Assembly (NCBI GenBank): GCA_025998295.1
Contig: BNVT01000066.1
Location: forward strand, 1 to 6,806
Direction of reading: 5' to 3'
Length of the DNA: 6,806 nt
Source of the DNA: Endomicrobiia bacterium
GTDB taxonomy: Bacteria > Elusimicrobiota > Endomicrobiia > Endomicrobiales > Endomicrobiaceae
The notes beneath the pieces were generated by a model, which searched no databases, was not told the DNA's origin, and saw only the letters and a program-made list of their open reading frames with translations. Shown one piece after another: positions 1-6,453 of the stretch. The position numbers and the translations under genes are program-made. Within the stretch, counting starts at the first letter, position 1. The number at the start of each line of letters is the position of its first letter.

Positions 1-36
1 AGCTATATTTGGAATTTAGAGCGTTGTAATAGCCTA

Positions 37-178
37 ATTCAAATAACAAAAGAAATTTAATAACGCTACAAACAATAGAGTTTGGACAAGAACAATCACA
101 GCTCTTCAATTTTCACTGCTGATACCGAGCGTCTTGCTTGTGCGGAGGTTCGTTCCCCTTTTTTGCAAAAAAAAGGGG
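37..178 (+). ncRNA. candidate tracrRNA-like RNA (type II-C CRISPR), possibly a remnant
   Basis: Seen: AAGAAATTTAA (51-61) is followed 16 nt later by AGAGTTTG (77-84). From memory, the Campylobacter jejuni type II-C tracrRNA has the same two blocks with the same 16-nt gap, where the first block is the end of the anti-repeat. Between them lies GCTACAAA, like the GCTACAAT end of other II-C anti-repeats. AGAGTTTGG (77-85) can pair with TCA and AGCTCT (96-105, one bulged C) to form the first post-anti-repeat hairpin, and the GCAA-looped hairpin at 155-178 could close the 3' end. TGTAAT (25-30) could be a -10 box giving a start near 37; no -35 is clear. No cas gene and no repeat array are visible, so function is inferred and chance similarity in AT-rich DNA remains possible. 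Confidence 0.35.
155..178. repeat. perfect hairpin with C/G-run arms
   Basis: CCCCTTTTTT (155-164) is the exact reverse complement of AAAAAAGGGG (169-178), leaving a GCAA tetraloop. No T-run follows on the + strand, so it is not a standard intrinsic terminator in that direction. It shares its C4T6 arm with the hairpin at 227-245, which suggests a related repeat unit. It may also serve as the 3' hairpin of the tracrRNA-like element just upstream. Confidence 0.6.
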
Positions 179-221
179 TTATGTGTGTAGCCTTTGATCT
201 AGTGCGTTGGCCCTTTGCAGT

Positions 222-276
222 AATTCCCCCTTTTTTGAAAAGGGGTGTCGGGCCGTAGCCCGATGGGGTATTTATT
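222..276. repeat. REP/MITE-like double-hairpin element
   Basis: Two hairpins stand back to back: CCCCTTTT/AAAAGGGG (227-234 with 238-245, loop TTG) and TCGGGC/GCCCGA (248-253 with 258-263, loop CGTA). The unit is bounded by AATTCCCCC on the left and GGGGTATTT on the right, which are roughly complementary. Interspersed elements with C/G-run ends and an inner GC stem are common in bacterial intergenic DNA. No transposase is visible. The stretch around it (181-221 and 277-327) shows no gene and only a weak A/T inverted repeat near 279-295. Confidence 0.5.
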
Positions 277-327
277 AGACGTTTTTTAAAAATGTTTGTA
301 AATAAGGAAATATAGAGTAACCATTAA

Positions 328-353
328 AAGCAAACTTTGCTTAAAGTTTGCTT
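328..353. repeat. 11-bp perfect inverted repeat with GCTT loop
   Basis: AAGCAAACTTT (328-338) and AAAGTTTGCTT (343-353) are exact reverse complements around a 4-nt GCTT loop. There is no T-run on the + strand; on the - strand it is followed by TTTAAT, a poor terminator tail. It is the first of several CAAAG/CTTTG-bearing palindromes upstream of ilvD. Confidence 0.65.
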
Positions 354-620
354 AGTAAAAAGTTCGAAATACTTGCCTCCTTGGATAAGGTTCTTTGTTT
401 TTTTAGGAAACTCAAAGGAGACAGCGCAAAGCTCCTTTGTCCTTATTTTACCAAAGAAACTTTACTCAAAAGGTCGCTTTGGCAGCCTTGTCTAAAAACT
501 TTCAAAGCTAAGCCCTTGTCAATTTTTAGCTTGTTTTGGCAACTGACGTTGTTTTGCAAGACGGTTAAAATAAGATTAGTTCGGTAAATATGAAAACTTA
601 AGAAGTAAAAAACAGGTGTA
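354..620. other. gene-free, palindrome-rich stretch upstream of ilvD
   Basis: I see no credible gene here. It holds an 8-bp hairpin CAAAGGAG/CTCCTTTG (413-420 with 432-439, 11-nt loop), a 7-bp hairpin AAGCTAA/TTAGCTT (505-511 with 526-532), and further CAAAG/CTTTG motifs that could pair in alternative ways, such as TTCTTTG (392-398) with CAAAGAA and GCTTTG (476-481) with CAAAGC (503-508). A TTG-started frame crosses it but has no ribosome-binding site and looks incidental. The ilvD promoter should lie here or further upstream, but I cannot pick a convincing -35/-10 pair. Confidence 0.4.
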
Positions 621-626
621 TGGAGG

Positions 627-632
627 AGGAGG
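627..632 (+). promoter_or_regulatory. ilvD ribosome-binding site
   Basis: AGGAGG lies 9 nt before the ATG at 642, within a run of GGA repeats (622-632). Because the run is repetitive, several registers can pair with 16S rRNA. An ATG at 620 and a GTG at 638 are out of frame with ilvD, so 642 is the start. Confidence 0.8.
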
Positions 633-641
633 TGGGCGTGT

Positions 642-2291
642 ATGAGAAGCGATCAGATAAAGAAAAGTGCGCTAAGAGCGCCTAATAGGTGTTTGTTGTA
701 TGCCACAGGAGTAAGCCCAAAAGATTTGAACAAGCCTTTTATAGGCATTGCTTCGTCTTTTTCGGATTTGGTACCTGGGCATGTTGCAATGCGTGATCTG
801 GAGAGATATATAGAAAGAGGTATTGCCGCAGGAGGCGGAGTTCCTTTTATTTTTGGCGCTCCTGCTGTATGCGATGGTATAGCGATGGGGCACAGCGGCA
901 TGCACTATTCATTAGGCTCAAGAGAAATAATTGCTGATTTAGTAGAAATAGTTGCTAATGCTCATATGCTAGACGGGCTTGTTCTTTTATCAAATTGTGA
1001 TAAAGTTACGCCTGGTATGCTCATGGCTGCTGCAAGACTTAATATACCTGCTATTGTTGTTACTGCAGGTGCCATGATGACCGGAATGCATGAAAAGAAA
1101 AGACGCTCTATGGTCAGAGATACATTTGAAGCAGTGGGACAGTTTCAGGCAGGAAAAATTACAGAACATCAGTTGTCAGAATTGGAAATGGCTGCATGTC
1201 CAGGCGCCGGCTCTTGTCAGGGAATGTACACTGCAAATACCATGGCTTGTTTAACAGAAACAATGGGAATGTCTTTACAAGGGTGCGCTACTGCTCTTGC
1301 TGTAAGCGCAAATAAAAAAAGAATCGCTTATGAGTCGGGGATAAGAGTTGTTGAACTTGTGAAAGCAAATATAAAACCGTGTGATATTTTAACATTAAAT
1401 GCTTTTAAAAATGCGATTACCCTAGACATGGCCTTAGGCGGCTCCACAAATACAGTTTTACATCTTCCAGCTATAGCAAATGAAGCGGGAATACAACTGC
1501 CGTTGGAATTGTTTGACGAAATTTCCAAAAAGACTCCTCAAATTGTATGCTTGGAACCAGCAGGTGACCACTATATGGAAGATTTGGATAATGCTGGCGG
1601 TGTGCCTGCCGTATTGTTTGCAGTTCAAGATAAGTTGGCGCATTCTAAAACGGTAACAGGTCCCGACGTAGTTGAAATTGCAAAGTCATCAAAAATTTCG
1701 GATGAAAGTATTATAAGGGCAAATAATCCATATAAACATGAAGGTGGTATTGCGGTGTTGAGAGGCAATATTGCTCCTAACGGTGCTGTTGTAAAACAGG
1801 CGGCGGTAAGCGAAAAGATGAAAGTTTTTTCAGGTAAAGCGCGCGTGTTTAATTCTGAAGATGATGCTATGAAATCTATACTTGATAATAAAATTGTAGC
1901 GGGTGACGTTGTTGTTATAAGATACGAAGGTCCCGCAGGTGGACCCGGCATGAGAGAAATGCTCGGCCCTACAAGTGCTTTGCATGGAATGGGATTAAGT
2001 GACGGTGTAGCTCTTCTTACCGATGGACGCTTTTCCGGAGGGACAAGAGGTCCATGTATAGGGCATATTTCTCCGGAAGCGGCGGCAGGTGGAACCATAG
2101 CCGCAATTAGCGATGGTGATGTTATAAATATAAATATACCAGAAAGAACATTAAATGTTGAATTAACAGATGAAGAAATAAAGGGAAGAATTATAAAGGC
2201 TGTTAAGCCTGAACCAAAAATTAAAACTGGTTGTATGGCTCGTTATGCCAAACTAGTGCAATCGGCTGACACCGGCGCTGTTTTGAAATAG
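642..2291 (+). CDS. ilvD: dihydroxyacid dehydratase (IlvD)
   Basis: This cytosolic Fe-S enzyme removes water from 2,3-dihydroxyisovalerate and 2,3-dihydroxy-3-methylvalerate to give the 2-keto acids of valine and isoleucine. The protein has 549 residues, typical of the shorter IlvD forms (E. coli has about 616). The first family signature is [13 protein letters not shown], with Cys119 as a cluster ligand, Asp120 for Mg and Lys121, the lysine that is carbamylated in related dehydratases. CDGIAMGH at 77-84 supplies another Mg ligand. [12 protein letters not shown] around Cys192 supplies a second cluster Cys. The second signature, [12 protein letters not shown] (457-468), holds the proposed catalytic Ser465. 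The place where the PTPCN-type [2Fe-2S] enzymes carry a Cys reads VPGHV here. The N-terminus MRSDQIKK is a standard IlvD start. The gene is intact and heads the cluster. Confidence 0.98.
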   Translation: MRSDQIKKSALRAPNRCLLYATGVSPKDLNKPFIGIASSFSDLVPGHVAMRDLERYIERGIAAGGGVPFIFGAPAVCDGIAMGHSGMHYSLGSREIIADLVEIVANAHMLDGLVLLSNCDKVTPGMLMAAARLNIPAIVVTAGAMMTGMHEKKRRSMVRDTFEAVGQFQAGKITEHQLSELEMAACPGAGSCQGMYTANTMACLTETMGMSLQGCATALAVSANKKRIAYESGIRVVELVKANIKPCDILTLNAFKNAITLDMALGGSTNTVLHLPAIANEAGIQLPLELFDEISKKTPQIVCLEPAGDHYMEDLDNAGGVPAVLFAVQDKLAHSKTVTGPDVVEIAKSSKISDESIIRANNPYKHEGGIAVLRGNIAPNGAVVKQAAVSEKMKVFSGKARVFNSEDDAMKSILDNKIVAGDVVVIRYEGPAGGPGMREMLGPTSALHGMGLSDGVALLTDGRFSGGTRGPCIGHISPEAAAGGTIAAISDGDVININIPERTLNVELTDEEIKGRIIKAVKPEPKIKTGCMARYAKLVQSADTGAVLK

Positions 2292-2292
2292 T

Positions 2293-2457
2293 ATGAAAAG
2301 GTTAATTTTGTTGGCAGAGAGCGATGTGTCTTTAGAGAGAACAGCCGTTTCTGGTGCGCTTTTTGAGCTAACCTTGCTGGCTATGCTCCTTTTTGGTAAA
2401 TTTGGTTTGTTTTGTTTGGTAAATATTTCAAAATATTGCCCCTTACAAAACAGCTGA
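2293..2457 (+). CDS. possible Leu-rich small ORF / leader peptide between ilvD and ilvB
   Basis: An ATG lies one base after the ilvD stop (TAG T ATG) and opens a 54-codon frame ending in TGA. It has no Shine-Dalgarno of its own, so it could only be translated by reinitiation after ilvD. The peptide begins MKRLILLAESD; 13 of 54 residues are Leu and 18 are Leu, Ile or Val, with a cluster LTLLAMLLF near residues 27-35. I recognise no family. Its stop sits 2 nt before CTTCCTC (2460-2466), which can pair with the ilvB ribosome-binding site, so ribosomes here could affect ilvB translation. T-rich intergenic DNA gives Leu-rich frames by chance, so coding status is uncertain. Confidence 0.25.
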   Translation: MKRLILLAESDVSLERTAVSGALFELTLLAMLLFGKFGLFCLVNISKYCPLQNS

Positions 2458-2459
2458 GA

Positions 2460-2552
2460 CTTCCTCGAAAATCTAAAAAGCGCAAGTATTAATATATAAG
2501 TTAGCTGGTCATAGAAGTGCGGTGTTAAAAAAATAATATGCGCTTGAGGAAG
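2460..2552 (+). promoter_or_regulatory. ilvB leader: predicted sequestration of the ribosome-binding site
   Basis: The ilvB ribosome-binding region TGCGCTTGAGGAAG (2539-2552) is fully complementary to two upstream blocks: CTTCCTC (2460-2466) pairs with GAGGAAG, and AAGCGCA (2478-2484) pairs with TGCGCTT. The helix would have 14 Watson-Crick pairs, broken on one side by an 11-nt bulge (2467-2477), and would enclose about 54 nt. The folded form would hide the Shine-Dalgarno of ilvB. No ligand-binding fold that I recognise is present, and no T-run follows, so any control would act on translation. The complementarity is seen; the regulatory role is inferred. Confidence 0.4.
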
Positions 2553-2562
2553 GTAAATTATT

Positions 2563-4305
2563 ATGCATATGCAACAAAAAACTGGAGCTCAGATTTTGGT
2601 AGAAAGCTTATTAAAGGAAAATGTCAAGATAGTTTTTGGACTTCCCGGCGGACAAGCTTTACCGATATTTGACGCGATTCATGGATCGAAGTTAAACTTT
2701 ATTTTGACAAGACACGAACAAGGCGCTGCCTATATGGCTGATGGATATGCTCGTTCTACAGGTAACCCTGGCGTATGTATAGTTACCTCGGGGCCGGGAG
2801 CTACAAATATAGTTACAGGGCTTGGTGATGCCTATATGGATTCTGTACCTATGGTTGCAATTACTGGGCAGGTCGCAACAAACGTAATAGGGCAAGACGC
2901 ATTTCAAGAGGCTGATACTACAGGTATTACAAGACCTGTAACAAAGCATAACTTTTTGGTTAAAGACGTGAAGTGTTTGGCAATGACCATAAAAGAGGCA
3001 TTTTATATTGCAACTACAGGAAGGCCAGGACCTGTTTTAGTTGATATTCCCATTGATATTCAACGTGAGGTTTGCGAATTTACTTACCCAAATAAAGTTG
3101 AAATACGTTCATATAGACCTACTTACGAAGGACATCACGTACAGATTAAAAAAACTGCCGAAATCATAAATAGCAGCCAAAAACCCGTTCTTTATATAGG
3201 GACGGGGGTCGTTGTTTCCGGTGCGGAAAGAGAAATTGTTGAAATATCACAAAAAGCTGATATTCCGGTTACGAATACTTTGCTTGCCGTAGGTGCGTAT
3301 CCTTATGATACGAACTTAAGCTTGGGAATGCTTGGAATGCACGGCATTTTCTGTGCAAACAAAGCCATGCAGGCAGCTGACGTTATTATAGCTGTCGGCG
3401 CAAGATTTGATGACAGATGTACAGGCAGAGTATGTGATTTTGCAAAAAATGCAAAAATAGTTCATGTTGATATAGATCCTACAGCAATAGCAAAAATTGT
3501 TCGTGTAGACATTCCAGTAGTAGGCAATGTGAAAACAGTTTTAAAGGCAATGCTGCCTCTAATAGATAAAAAGGAAAGAAGAGAGTGGCTTAAAACAATT
3601 GGCGAATGGAAAGCAGAATGTCCTTTATCTTATAACAGGAACGATAACAAAATTCATCCGCAGTATGTAGCTGAAAAAATTTCAGAACTCGTACAAGGCG
3701 AGGCAATTGTTTCAACTGACGTCGGGCAGCATCAGATGTGGTCGGCACAGTATTATAAAGCAAGGCATTCTCGTTTGTTTTTAACTTCCGGAGGGCTTGG
3801 TGCTATGGGGTTTGGTTTTCCGGCAGGCATAGGGGCAAAATTCGGCAATCCTGATAAGGAAGTTATAGTTATAACCGGTGACGGTTCTTTTCAGATGAAT
3901 ATGCAGGAGATGGCTGTTGTGGTTTCAAATGATATCAATATTAAAGTTGTTATATTTAACAATCAATATTTTGGTAATGTTCGTCAATGGCAGGAAATGT
4001 TTTATAACAAGAGATATTCTCATAGCTGTTTAGCTAGACGTAAAGGATGTCCTGAGTGGTGCAATAGTCCAAGCGAAGACAAGTGCCCTGTTTATATACC
4101 TGATTTCGTAAAGTGGGCTGAGAGTTACGGTGTTTTAGGGATACGTGTAACTCGTAAAAAAGATGTTGAACCTGCTTTAAAAAAGATGTTAGAGATAAAG
4201 GCTCCAGTTGTTCTTGATATACGGGTTGAAAGAGAAGAGAATATTTTCCCGATGGTTCCTGTCGGAGCATCTCTTGACGATATGTTGACTAGAATGAACG
4301 GGTAA
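2563..4305 (+). CDS. ilvB: acetohydroxyacid synthase, catalytic (large) subunit (IlvB)
   Basis: This thiamine-diphosphate and FAD enzyme condenses pyruvate with pyruvate or 2-ketobutyrate, the first common step to valine, leucine and isoleucine. Order in the 580-residue chain: PYR domain (about 5-170) with the ThDP-activating Glu52 in TRHEQGAAYMADGYAR, FAD/central domain (about 195-330) with RFDDR (281-285), and PP domain (about 385-550) with the ThDP/Mg motif GDGSFQMNMQEM (439-450) ending in NN (466-467). The lid segment reads GNVRQWQ (471-477): Val473 and Trp476 are kept, but Asn472 replaces the usual Met. Residues about 491-512 form an insertion with Cys496, Cys500 and Cys508, next to Cys489. 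Start 2563 suits GAGGAAGG (2546-2553) better than the in-frame ATG at 2569. The partner ilvN lies 573 bp downstream, which is unusually far. Confidence 0.97.
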   Translation: MHMQQKTGAQILVESLLKENVKIVFGLPGGQALPIFDAIHGSKLNFILTRHEQGAAYMADGYARSTGNPGVCIVTSGPGATNIVTGLGDAYMDSVPMVAITGQVATNVIGQDAFQEADTTGITRPVTKHNFLVKDVKCLAMTIKEAFYIATTGRPGPVLVDIPIDIQREVCEFTYPNKVEIRSYRPTYEGHHVQIKKTAEIINSSQKPVLYIGTGVVVSGAEREIVEISQKADIPVTNTLLAVGAYPYDTNLSLGMLGMHGIFCANKAMQAADVIIAVGARFDDRCTGRVCDFAKNAKIVHVDIDPTAIAKIVRVDIPVVGNVKTVLKAMLPLIDKKERREWLKTIGEWKAECPLSYNRNDNKIHPQYVAEKISELVQGEAIVSTDVGQHQMWSAQYYKARHSRLFLTSGGLGAMGFGFPAGIGAKFGNPDKEVIVITGDGSFQMNMQEMAVVVSNDINIKVVIFNNQYFGNVRQWQEMFYNKRYSHSCLARRKGCPEWCNSPSEDKCPVYIPDFVKWAESYGVLGIRVTRKKDVEPALKKMLEIKAPVVLDIRVEREENIFPMVPVGASLDDMLTRMNG

Positions 4306-4370
4306 TTAGGGTATCATTTAGACCGTATTTGCAAAATGTTCTTTTCCATGAAGCGTTCGTTCTTTAGTGT

Positions 4371-4399
4371 TTGACATTAACTTTTTGCTACACTACAAG
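4371..4399 (+). promoter_or_regulatory. candidate sigma70-type promoter upstream of ilvN
   Basis: A perfect -35 box TTGACA (4371-4376) is followed, after exactly 17 nt, by TACAAG (4394-4399), a four-of-six match to TATAAT. Transcription would start near 4406, about 470 nt before ilvN. It lies in the gap after ilvB, so it could give ilvN and ilvC their own transcript with a long leader. An AGGAGGAG tract follows at 4417-4424. Confidence 0.4.
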
Positions 4400-4427
4400 A
4401 ATAGTCTTTTAGAAGCAGGAGGAGTAC

Positions 4428-4631
4428 ATTATATCGGAGGGAATCGTTTATATCGTACTTAATCCTTATATTGCAGTAACAGAAAGACAAACGGAGTTTT
4501 TCTTGTATCCCCCCCGAGTGTTTAGTAAATGTAAAAATGGATACAGCATGTTGTGTAAAGTTCGTTGGGACTTACTACTTAAAAATCTGTTTTTAGGTAT
4601 TATAGTCGAATTATTTCAAGTTGCGCTATGA
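4428..4631 (+). other. Ile/Val-rich open frame after a Shine-Dalgarno, without a normal start codon
   Basis: AGGAGGAG (4417-4424) is placed correctly for a start at 4428, but the codon there is ATT. The frame stays open for 67 codons to TGA at 4629. Its first residues read IISEGIVYIVLNPYIAV, with nine of 17 being Ile, Val or Leu, as in leader peptides of ilv operons. ATT starts are rare, so this may be a leader whose ATG has mutated, a rare-start peptide, or chance. Downstream residues match no family I know, and no clear terminator/antiterminator pair follows. Confidence 0.2.
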
Positions 4632-4662
4632 CAAAAATAAGATAGGTTTTTGTTAAAAAGAT

Positions 4663-4679
4663 GGCATAAAAGATATGCC
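4663..4679. repeat. 6-bp hairpin GGCATA/TATGCC in the ilvN leader
   Basis: GGCATA (4663-4668) and TATGCC (4674-4679) are exact complements around an AAAGA loop. On the + strand no T-run follows. On the - strand the stem is followed by ATCTTTTT, so it could end a minus-strand transcript, but no minus-strand gene is seen. An A/T stem ACAAAAA/TTTTTGT (4631-4637 with 4647-4653) stands just upstream. Confidence 0.4.
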
Positions 4680-4718
4680 CAGGTTCTTTGTCACTAAGAA
4701 ACTAAAAAGGAGAACACG

Positions 4719-4859
4719 ATGATTCAAAAAGCTATTAAACTTCGAGAAAATCACATTAGATTTGGTTTTTTGCAAATTCCCGTTGACGTCGGGATCTCTT
4801 TTGCTGCGACTCTTCCGAAAAGTGTGTGGTTAAAAAAGAAAGGTAAAGGTTTTGTATAA
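4719..4859 (+). CDS. small ORF of unknown function just upstream of ilvN
   Basis: A 46-codon ORF starts at ATG 4719 with AAGGAG (4707-4712) 6 nt upstream, a strong ribosome-binding site. It ends at TAA 4857-4859, 19 nt before the ilvN start, so the two are likely co-translated. The peptide starts MIQKAIKLREN, has a moderately hydrophobic middle (about residues 15-32) and a basic tail with KKKGKG. I recognise no family, and there is no signal peptide or clear membrane span. It could be a real small protein, a leader peptide for ilvN, or the start of a decayed gene. Ile, Val and Leu are frequent but not in runs. A terminator-like hairpin lies inside the frame. Confidence 0.3.
   Translation: MIQKAIKLRENHIRFGFLQIPVDVGISFAATLPKSVWLKKKGKGFV
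4778..4802 (+). promoter_or_regulatory. terminator-like hairpin inside the small ORF before ilvN
   Basis: TCCCG (4778-4782) pairs with CGGGA (4790-4794) around a 7-nt loop, followed directly by TCTCTTTT. The stem is short, but the GC pairs and the pyrimidine tail resemble a weak intrinsic terminator. It lies about 75 nt upstream of the ilvN ribosome-binding site and within the 46-codon ORF, so ribosomes could disrupt it. Attenuation of ilvN is a possible reading, not shown. Confidence 0.22.
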
Positions 4860-4878
4860 TTAACAAACGGAGGAAAGT

Positions 4879-5370
4879 ATGCGTCACATGGTTTCAGTTT
4901 TAGTGGAAAATAAGTTTGGCGTGCTTGCAAGAATATCAACTTTGTTTGCTGCTCGCGGATTCAACATAGATTCACTTTCTGTAAGCGAAACTGAAGACCC
5001 TGCAATTTCGAGAATGACTATTGTTGTTAAAAGCGATGGCTCTATTCTTGAACAGGTTACAAAACAGTTAAATAAATTGGTTGACATTATAAAGGTCAAC
5101 GATTTTAATGATTGTACTACTATCGAAAGAGGTCTTGCTCTTATAAAAATAAATGTGACCAAATCGTGTCGAGATGAAATTATCGGGTTGATAGGAATGT
5201 TTAGGGCAAGAATTGTGGATATATCGCAAGATTCAATTGTTACTGAAATAACGGGTGATGAAGATAAAATTGATGCTTTCATGAAAGTGATTATGCCTTA
5301 CGGCATAAAAGAAACCAACCGTACAGGCATTGTTGCTTTGACGCGAGGGAACACTAATAAAGTTAAATAG
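4879..5370 (+). CDS. ilvN: acetohydroxyacid synthase, regulatory (small) subunit (IlvN/IlvH)
   Basis: This subunit binds the IlvB catalytic subunit, activates it and confers valine feedback inhibition. The 163-residue length is typical. An N-terminal ACT domain (about 4-75) begins [16 protein letters not shown] and contains GFNIDSLSV; the second domain (about 85-158) ends with GIVALTRG. Asn11, Gly14 and Asn29 fall at the same numbers as the E. coli IlvH residues whose change gives valine resistance, so the enzyme is predicted to be valine-sensitive. GGAGG (4869-4873) sits 5 nt before the ATG; an in-frame ATG at 4888 is less well placed. ilvC follows after 25 bp, so the two are surely co-transcribed. 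Its large distance from ilvB is the odd feature. Confidence 0.96.
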   Translation: MRHMVSVLVENKFGVLARISTLFAARGFNIDSLSVSETEDPAISRMTIVVKSDGSILEQVTKQLNKLVDIIKVNDFNDCTTIERGLALIKINVTKSCRDEIIGLIGMFRARIVDISQDSIVTEITGDEDKIDAFMKVIMPYGIKETNRTGIVALTRGNTNKVK

Positions 5371-5395
5371 CAAAAACAAATTAAGGAGGACGAAA

Positions 5396-6397
5396 ATGGC
5401 AGATGCAAAAATGTACTACGAAGGCGACGCAGACTTGGATTTTTTAAAAGGAAAAACTATTGCAGTTTTAGGTTATGGCAGTCAAGGGCATGCCCACGCT
5501 TTAAATCTTAGAGATTCAGGCATAAATGTTGTTGTTGCGCAAAGACCTGGTGGAGATAATTATAAAAAGGCTATTGAAGACGGCTGGAAACCTGTAAGCG
5601 TTGCCGAAGCAGTTAAAAATGCAGACTGGGTTTGCATTCTTTTGCCGGATGAAGTTCAAAGAAAAGTTTGGGAAGAAGATATAAAGCCTAATATTAAAAA
5701 AGGCGCTGTTTTAAGTTTTGCGCATGGATTTAACATACGCTTTAAACAAATTATTCCTACAGCAGATTTAGATGTAATCATGATAGCTCCTAAGGGGCCT
5801 GGCCATTTGGTAAGAAGACAGTACGAAGAAGGCAAAGGAGTTCCCTGTTTGATAGCTATTGAGCAAGATTCGAGTGGTAAAGCAAAGGATTTAGCTCTTG
5901 CCTATGCAAAAGGTATCGGCGGAACAAGATGCGGAGTTCTCGAAACTACTTTTAAAGAAGAAACTGAAACCGATTTGTTTGGCGAACAGGCTGTTCTTTG
6001 TGGTGGGTTAGTAGAACTTATCAATGCAGGTTTTGAAACACTTGTTGCAGCAGGATATCAACCAGAAATTGCATATTTTGAATGCTGTCACGAGGTAAAA
6101 CTTATTGTTGATTTGATATTTGAAGGCGGGCTTGGCAAGATGAATTATTCAATTTCCGATACCGCAGAGTACGGTGAATATGTAACTGGAAAGAGAGTAA
6201 TTACAGACGCAACAAAAGCAGAAATGAAAAATGTTTTGTCGGATATCCAATCAGGTAAATTTGCTAACGATTGGCTCGAAGAGAACAAAACAGGCAGACC
6301 TTTCTTCAATAAAACAAGAAAAGAAATAAGCGAAAGGATGATTGAGAAAGTTGGGGCTAGGTTACGTTCCAAAATGTCTTGGTCAAAAAATAAATAA
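5396..6397 (+). CDS. ilvC: ketol-acid reductoisomerase, class I (IlvC)
   Basis: This cytosolic Mg- and NAD(P)H-dependent enzyme converts acetolactate and acetohydroxybutyrate to the dihydroxy acids used by IlvD. The 333 residues match the short class I form. The Rossmann motif is GYGSQG (26-31). Active-site residues appear in order: His110 (AHGFN), Lys133 (APKGPGH), Asp193 and Glu197 (ETDLFGEQ), Glu229 and Glu233 (YFECCHE), and Ser254 ([10 protein letters not shown]). The cofactor loop reads QRPGGDNY (49-56): the two positions that are usually Ser in seven-residue NADPH-binding loops are Gly53 and Asn55, with Asp54 between them, which may alter cofactor preference. AGGAGG (5384-5389) lies 6 nt before the ATG. 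The C-terminus is complete. Confidence 0.97.
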   Translation: MADAKMYYEGDADLDFLKGKTIAVLGYGSQGHAHALNLRDSGINVVVAQRPGGDNYKKAIEDGWKPVSVAEAVKNADWVCILLPDEVQRKVWEEDIKPNIKKGAVLSFAHGFNIRFKQIIPTADLDVIMIAPKGPGHLVRRQYEEGKGVPCLIAIEQDSSGKAKDLALAYAKGIGGTRCGVLETTFKEETETDLFGEQAVLCGGLVELINAGFETLVAAGYQPEIAYFECCHEVKLIVDLIFEGGLGKMNYSISDTAEYGEYVTGKRVITDATKAEMKNVLSDIQSGKFANDWLEENKTGRPFFNKTRKEISERMIEKVGARLRSKMSWSKNK

Positions 6398-6453
6398 CAG
6401 CTTTAATAGCGCTACGTACTTTCTCGGTAAATTTTATTTGCTTTATTTAGGGT

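Noticed and set aside
143..160. GGTTCGTTCC segment resembling a tRNA T-arm
   Set aside because: The loop lacks the TTCGA/TTCAA pattern, no 5-bp T-stem forms, and no acceptor, D or anticodon stem can be built upstream.
540..575. ilvD promoter from TTG-rich sequence and TAAAAT
   Set aside because: No -35-like hexamer is found 16-18 nt before TAAAAT; TTGGCA is too far upstream (24 nt).
348..587. 79-codon frame with a TTG start upstream of ilvD
   Set aside because: No ribosome-binding site, the start lies inside a perfect hairpin, composition is low-complexity (Lys, Leu, Phe, Ser), and no motif is recognisable. It is most likely a chance frame through palindromic DNA.
1625..2098. 157-codon minus-strand frame inside ilvD
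   Set aside because: Lies entirely opposite conserved ilvD motifs, has no recognisable domain, and is a shadow of the real gene.
2485..2538. T-box or known riboswitch in the ilvB leader
   Set aside because: No T-box consensus (AGGGTGG-ACCGCG), no specifier stem and no terminator; only the sequestering helix is supported.
4884..5282. 132-codon minus-strand frame opposite ilvN
   Set aside because: Mirrors the ilvN coding sequence, with no recognisable domain or independent evidence.
6398..6450. Terminator directly after ilvC
   Set aside because: Only a 3-bp AGC/GCT pairing and no stem followed by a T-run; the first plausible terminator is at 6597-6622.
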